DNA of 64,000 nt from Phlebotomus papatasi. Taxonomy: Eukaryota > Arthropoda > Insecta > Diptera > Psychodidae. Below, piece by piece: positions 58,613 to 64,000 of the stretch; the first letter of the stretch is position 1, and each line of letters opens with the position of its first letter. The DNA is taken from contig NC_077224.1 in assembly GCF_024763615.1 (NCBI RefSeq), forward strand, positions 19,189,078 through 19,253,077, written 5' to 3'. Below the pieces are notes generated by a model that made no database searches, had not been told where the DNA came from, and saw only the letters and a program-made list of their open reading frames with translations. A program made the translations under genes and the position numbers.

Positions 58613-58664
58613 GTCCTCATAACGGTTCCCTTATTGTTTTTTAAAGAAAACAAACAGATCGTCC

Positions 58665-58720
58665 AAAACGCCCATCGCCGTCTTAGCGGTGTTACGTAAA
58701 CCTCCAGAGAAAAAAACCAA
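58665..58720. repeat. MITE family D, fragment
   Basis: CCCATCGCCGTCTTAGCGGTG followed by AAACCTCCAGAGAAAAA matches the reverse complement of the family D arm at 1996-2060. Confidence 0.6.
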
Positions 58721-59507
58721 AAATGACTGTTCCAAAGAAATGGGAAAGCTAACCGTAAATTAAAACTACCCCAACCTCCCCTAACCCAACTAACCAAAAT
58801 TGATGAACAAAAATAAACATAAGAATATGCATCACCCACAATATCAGACATGACAGGAATATTCCCATAGAAAGCAACATACTTTTTCTCACACATTCTT
58901 TTAGAAAGAGCCACACATCATCTCAATGTAATTTACCGAAGAAGCTCACAAGTGGAAGATGAGGAAGAAGATCGAGTGCCAAAAAGCAATGCTACTCAAT
59001 TTTCCACTCTTTGCTCTCATTTTCCGCCAAGATGCCATGAAATTTTGTTACACAATCCACTTGACTTGCCCATTAGAAAGACTAACTTTTTTTTTCTTTA
59101 AAACTTCATATAGTTCAAAAGAGATATGAATAGTCTTTCTCTCCCAACCACAAACATTTCATTCCATTTTAGTTGAGAGTACGCTGAGATCATTTCTCTG
59201 GATGGAATTTTTCCCATTCAATTCTAGAGCACAAAATCTATTTGAAAAGCCATACAAGATGGCATATGAGGAAAAATTTTCTGTAAAAATACCATAATCT
59301 TGGCGGGAAATTGGACTGGAATTTCAGTTGCAGCCAGACACTATATGTATCTTTTCCCTTGTGTCCCTCCATTTATTGAACGACAAACTGATTTACAGGG
59401 TGTCTCAGTAAAAATGTCATTGCAATTATGATAAAACCTAAATTAAAATTGAAAATTAGGAAGCTTGAAAGAACTTCGTAAGTATTGAAAATAAAAGAAT
59501 TCCAAGC

Positions 59508-59772
59508 GTTATGCCTCTGTCTGGCACACCTTTTAGATCGGGGAATTTTCAAGATATCAAAATTCACGCCCCTTTCTTTCTCATTGAAATTGTATATGTC
59601 TATCCCACTCCTTCGCACTCTTCTTCTTTGTTTAAACATCACACCAAATTAAATTTTGTTTAATCTAATTTGAGGTGCGAAAGAATGGGATAGACATAAT
59701 CCAAGTATTTGAGAAAGAAAATGATGTGAATTTTGATTTCTTGAAATTTTTACTGATCAAAAAGGTGCGCGT
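59508..59772. repeat. CTGTCTGGCACACC MITE family Y, copy 1
   Basis: TCTGTCTGGCACACCTTTTA at the left and TGATCAAAAAGGTGCGCG at the right. The inner arms GTCTATCCCACTCCTTCGCA and TGCGAAAGAATGGGATAGAC are near-perfect complements. Relative at 61145-61375. Confidence 0.8.
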
Positions 59773-59778
59773 GAGCTA

Positions 59779-59982
59779 TTAGGGGGAGGTGGAGCTACTT
59801 TGAGCTGTGGGGTTATATTGTTGTTTTTTCGCACATTTCTAAAGGAAACTCGGTTTTAACGTGATATAATTTAGACAAACAATATGATTGTGGATCTAAA
59901 TAAAATAATTGTAAGGATCAGCAGGCGAAAAAGTCGTATAACAATCTATCCCCAAAACTCAAAGTAGCCCCACTTCCCCCTA
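59779..59982. repeat. MITE family H, copy 3
   Basis: TAGGGGGAGGTGGAGCTACT at the left and AGTAGCCCCACTTCCCCCTA at the right, with GTGGATCTAAATAAAATAAT in the interior as in copy 1. Slightly longer, 204 bp. Confidence 0.9.
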
Positions 59983-60177
59983 TGCATAATTTTCAGATGA
60001 AGCATATGCCTCGTGTGAAGTTAGCACCATGTAAGATATTAAGGAATAAACGGTACATTCCGACAGTAATAGCTGTCCAACGAATTTCCGGATTTCAAGT
60101 ACATAAAAATAAATAATTAAAATGAAAAAGTAAAATTAAGAAATTAAAAAAAATAGTGAAAAAAATAAAATGAAGAA

Positions 60178-60385
60178 GAAGTCGGTCACCTTTGAATTGA
60201 GGTACCTTTGGAATATGACTTTTCCTCCCATTTTAAATGAATTTGAAATTGTAATAATTTATGTAATTTAGCTTCAAAATTGGTTTGTGGAGTTAAATTA
60301 TCATGGTAAAGTCCAGTTTCATTTAAAAATAGGAGAAAAAGTTCTTTTTCAAAGGTACCCCTATCCAAAAGTACCGTACCTTCAA
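60178..60385. repeat. MITE family B, diverged copy 4
   Basis: GTCGGTCACCTTTGAATTG at the left and CAAAAGTACCGTACC at the right keep the inverted layout. The centre GTAATTTAGCTTC...TGTGGAGTTAAATTATC matches the family. Confidence 0.75.
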
Positions 60386-61144
60386 ATCAAAATTCTAATT
60401 TTTTTTATTCTTCTTTTTAAATAAGTTTTAGAATAAAAAGAGCAACAGATTCTCTGAAAAAAAGTTGAAAAAGCTCTTTTAAATATTTCAGAGAGACAAA
60501 AGTAAAAAATAAAAATATCTCTCAAAAAGAGTAAAGGATTTTCCACATCGCAAAAGAATTAATTTTACAACGGTTCGAACAAATTTTACACATTTTCTTT
60601 TCAGGGTGAAATACACATACTTAGAAGAATTTTCGGAATAAATGCGCGAGTATTCTGAAGAAGACCTGTGAGCCTTGGAAAATACCCCTGTGATCTGTTA
60701 TAATACCCCAAGTGCATCTTAGCTAAAACTGAAACACCAAGAAACTTTCAATTTAATTTCAAAACGTTATGAATTAGTGATTGATAACAAATGCTTTATT
60801 AAAATTTATTTTAAGCTGAATTTACATGATGAAAAGTTGCGTAAGAATTTTTACTTAGTAGTTCTCAATTTAATTCCCAACTGTTCCCAATTGAATCTTA
60901 ATCAAGTGCGCGCGATTAAATCGGTTGTCAAATCTGTTATGCGGTGCATGAAGCAATTGTTTATGTTTGCTTTCGTGAAAATTTGAGAGAACAGATATGA
61001 CATAGCAATTAGGAACAGATAAGAATTAAATTGAGAACTACAAACGTCATTATGGAAAAGTTTTATAGAAAAATACATAAGCCTCAACCAATAAGAGTGT
61101 TTTATTTCGGTTTACGCATTTTTCTTATGCAATATTGCATCACG

Positions 61145-61375
61145 GGAAGAAGCTTTTAGATCGGGAAAATTTCATAAGGTCAAAATTCACATCCCTTTCT
61201 TTACCTCGCACTCTTCTTCTTCTTTTGAACGTCACACGAAATTAAATGTAGTTCAATTTAATTTTGAGTGAAAAATAGTGGGATAGATTTATGGATCTTT
61301 TTGAGAAAGGAAGGGTTGCGAATTTTGATTTTACGAAATTTCATCGATCTAAAAGGTGTTCCAGAGAGAGGCATT
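61145..61375. repeat. MITE family Y, copy 2
   Basis: CTTTTAGATCGGGAAAATTT at the left and CGATCTAAAAGGTGTTCCAG at the right. CTCGCACTCTTCTTCTTC and ATTTTGATTTTACGAAATTT correspond to copy 1. Confidence 0.8.
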
Positions 61376-62980
61376 AAGGACGAGATTGAAGCGCCAAAAG
61401 GTAGGCTAATTTAATCATGCAATCGCTGCAATAAGGTACCTATATTTCCTTTTTATGAAAGAGATATTTCGAATAAAAATATCCACATTTATATAAGCTT
61501 TAAATGGACAATATCATGATCTTTTATTTATGCTTCAGACGCATTAAGAATACTAAATTTACCAGAATACTGGAATTTATTAAATTTAAGTTAGGTCAAT
61601 ATATATTAAAAATTCAAACAAAGAAAAATTAAATCAAATTATATTACTTTCATTTATTTAATGAAAGCTATAGTACACATAGTTTTTTTTTAATTTACTT
61701 TCTTCTGTAATAAACTTTAGAGTAATTCAAAATGAAAAAAACGCTTTTATTTTTCAGTCTTCCGAAGGCATTTGTACAGGAACCCCCTGTGCAAGTATCT
61801 CTCATCTCTACTTCACTTTTAATTATCTATTGTGATATGAAAGATCGCGAAACAAAACCCCATCATAATTTCACCCCTTCACCTGGCCAAATGCTACATT
61901 TTGTAACCTCCCGGCTCTTCGTGAATGTTGTCAAAATAGAACAAAAAGTTCCATGTTAAGTGCATCTGACCCATTTCAGGCGCATTCAACCTCCCAAAAA
62001 CGCTGACAAAGAACATTCTATGCGTAACTAAAGGGGTGTAATTCATCAAATCACGTTGCAATTGTGCAATCTACCGTCCCCCTTACCCTTCCCTTATTCT
62101 TTTTTTGGGAGAGTTAGATCCAAAAAAAAGGCCAGCATTGAGTTTAATTGAGAAAAAATAGCACAACGTGTCATTCACATCTCAGCAAGAGATACAAATG
62201 AAATATATGAAGCGAGCATCTCGCTATAATTTCTCTATTTGGCACAAGTTTGATGGCAATAAAAAAGGTTTGGTGTCAAAAGTGGCTGGAAACATTAAAT
62301 TTACATAATTTTCAATTCATTTGAAAATGCATTCACAATCCCTCTGAATCTGTTCAAAATATTAACATAATTTTTTTTTGCATCTCAATGGACAACAAGA
62401 GACTAAGCATGAACAATCAGACCACCCTTTTTCCCTAACAAATACAACAATGGGAAGGGGTGAAAAATTCTCCAGATAATATATGGTTGGTTATTTATCA
62501 AATAAGATACACACACTCATGGATTAAATATCAACATATCAATTTTTTCAACATCACGTGTGTTATCACTCTTGGCACTCTTCCACGCCTTTTAACACGC
62601 AAAAAAATATTTTAATCCGTTTTTTGTTTTGTTTTTTATCCTAACAACCCTCTATTCATCTCGAAAAAATATCTTTTAATTAATTCAATCACCCTGTTTA
62701 TTCGATTGAAGTTTTTTTTTAAGCGCAAACTAACTTTTTTGCTCGAATTCAAACTTAGAGCAATATAACGCAAACAATCTTTAGGAATATAGGTTTTGTA
62801 AAACGGAATGTAAAACCTATAAAGGTCATCCAAAAATGTCTCAAAAAATCGTATTGGATGTAAGTGTATAAGAAACCAAATTTAGGAAAGAATAACTTCC
62901 CCTGTTTATTCGTTTGCTCCTCAAAATAAAGTATTAGAGCCCAAACGGTATGAGATAGATTGCTGAGGTTTTTGGCGGAC
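61376..62980. other. AT-rich DNA without recognised gene
   Basis: The short frame at 61732-61959 (plus) begins MKKTLLFFSL, hydrophobic enough to mimic a signal peptide, but has no supporting context. Confidence 0.4.
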
Positions 62981-62984
62981 CTAA

Positions 62985-63705
62985 CATAGGGCGGAATCAC
63001 CACTTCTCGCCAGTGCAGTGTCCCACTTTTCGCCACTTAAATTGAAATCGCAATTTTTCCACTATTTGTGAAATAAATTAGTCTTAAAATTATTTGTATC
63101 TCTACTGCTGTTACAGAGTCGAAAAACACTAATTTCTTGTTTTGAATTTAAATGTTTGAGCATTTTTTAGGGAAATATTTTAGGCAAATGCATCGAATCA
63201 AATATTTCTTACCAAATAGTAAGTGTCATGATCTCATGATACTTTTATCGAACAAAATTTACGATTTTGAATAAATAATTTGTTTATTGAACAATTAAGA
63301 CATTCGGAGAATACATAAAATTTGTATTTAGTTAGTTAATGTTTTCTTTTATATTATTTTTATGTAAAAATGAGCCATGGCGGAAAGTGGTAATATTCTA
63401 AAATTGATTCACCACCTGTCGCCATAGCTATTCAATAAGCGACGCTAACTTCACTTCATAGATTCTCAGTTGTCAAATCTGCTTTGTTTACTTTCTGCAA
63501 TAGTCTAATAATTCTATTTCTCAAAAAAAAAAAGTGAAGAAAAATCATTTAATGTGAGTAATAATAAGATGATCATGAGGAAAAAGAAATGCTGAATGTA
63601 TTCTTTGCATAATATTGCCCAAAATAATCGAGTTTGAACCTTTCCATGTGGGTGGCGAGAAGTGGTTACAGAACTGACGAAAAGTGGTAAAAAGTGGCGA
63701 CGAAG
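62985..63705. repeat. GGCGAGAAGTGG inverted-repeat element
   Basis: The left end ATCACCACTTCTCGCCAGTG and CCCACTTTTCGCCACTT are mirrored at the right by GGTGGCGAGAAGTGGTTAC and GACGAAAAGTGGTAAAAAGT. The 600-bp interior contains TGGCGGAAAGTGGTAA at 63379. It is a longer inverted-repeat transposon relic. A minus-strand open frame that begins in the left end is probably incidental. Confidence 0.65.
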
Positions 63706-64000
63706 TAGTTATTTTTGCATTGTTAATAAAAATAAAAATCGCGGAAAACTTTGTCCAGACTTGTCAATTCTTTCATTCAAGATTAGTGTTCATCTTGCTT
63801 TTCCTTTTATCATGGGACCTTGTCCCAAATGGCTTACAGCTCAGTGAGAGCTAGCCATTTTTAACCTCTCACAGTGCTGCAAATCTTACAATCTTCTGTT
63901 TTTTTTGCTTTTTTTCTCTTTTTTTATTTAAGAAAAAGTCAGTTTTTTAGGTACTACCGCGTTAATTTGTTGAACTTTTGTTTTGACGAATATAGGGCCA

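Noticed and set aside
58507..58914. 135-codon minus-strand frame
   Set aside because: It runs through a palindromic MITE and a family D fragment, so it is unlikely to be a gene.
62755..63036. 93-codon minus-strand frame starting MAKSGTLHW
   Set aside because: Its first codons coincide with the inverted end of the 62985-63705 element, and the rest is AT-driven.

Overview
This is a eukaryotic, AT-rich, repeat-dense genomic window with almost no recognisable cellular coding sequence. Spliceosomal-type AG/GT signals, TA-flanked MITEs, an intact Ty3/gypsy retrotransposon and a decayed Jockey-type non-LTR retrotransposon all point to an insect. A dipteran is my best guess (a sand fly or relative is possible), but this is inference from style and not a database match.

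The one clearly intact genetic unit is a Ty3/gypsy LTR retrotransposon on the minus strand (20203-25258). It has two 175-bp LTRs that I read as identical, a 4-bp target duplication (TACA), an 18-nt primer site resembling the tRNA-Pro 3' end, a gag ORF, and a pol frame with protease, RT, RNase H and integrase. Pol lies in the -1 frame relative to gag. Both CCHC zinc knuckles lie on the pol side of the frame change, and the pol stop codon lies inside the 3' LTR. The element sits in a degenerate GGAACC-rich repeat that recurs elsewhere in the window.

Layout. 0.4-3.5 kb: a cluster of inverted-repeat MITEs, one nested in another. 3.5-9.0 kb: mostly unique AT-rich DNA with one weak exon candidate. 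9.1-11.2 kb: a MITE and a decayed Jockey-like RT on the minus strand. 13-16 kb: tandem and single MITEs. 16-20 kb: unique DNA, an unexplained 98-codon open frame and dispersed repeats. 20.2-25.3 kb: the LTR element. 25.3-29 kb: mostly unique. 29.25-30.43 kb and 54.3-56.1 kb: two copies of a large repeat built of diverged monomers of about 300 bp. 33.16-35.06 kb: a degenerate array of about 60-bp units with a 235-bp higher-order duplication. 36-44 kb: dispersed repeats, a diverged long-unit tandem block and a foldback-like element. 45.63-45.72 kb: a good candidate first coding exon on the minus strand. 46-64 kb: many MITEs plus a second, larger GGAACC-type low-complexity tract.

The window therefore reads as intergenic or giant-intron DNA built by successive transposon insertions, possibly inside or upstream of one minus-strand gene whose start exon is near 45.7 kb. 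I found no rRNA, CRISPR or intact tRNA gene. Repeat boundaries are read by eye and are approximate unless a terminal duplication is stated.
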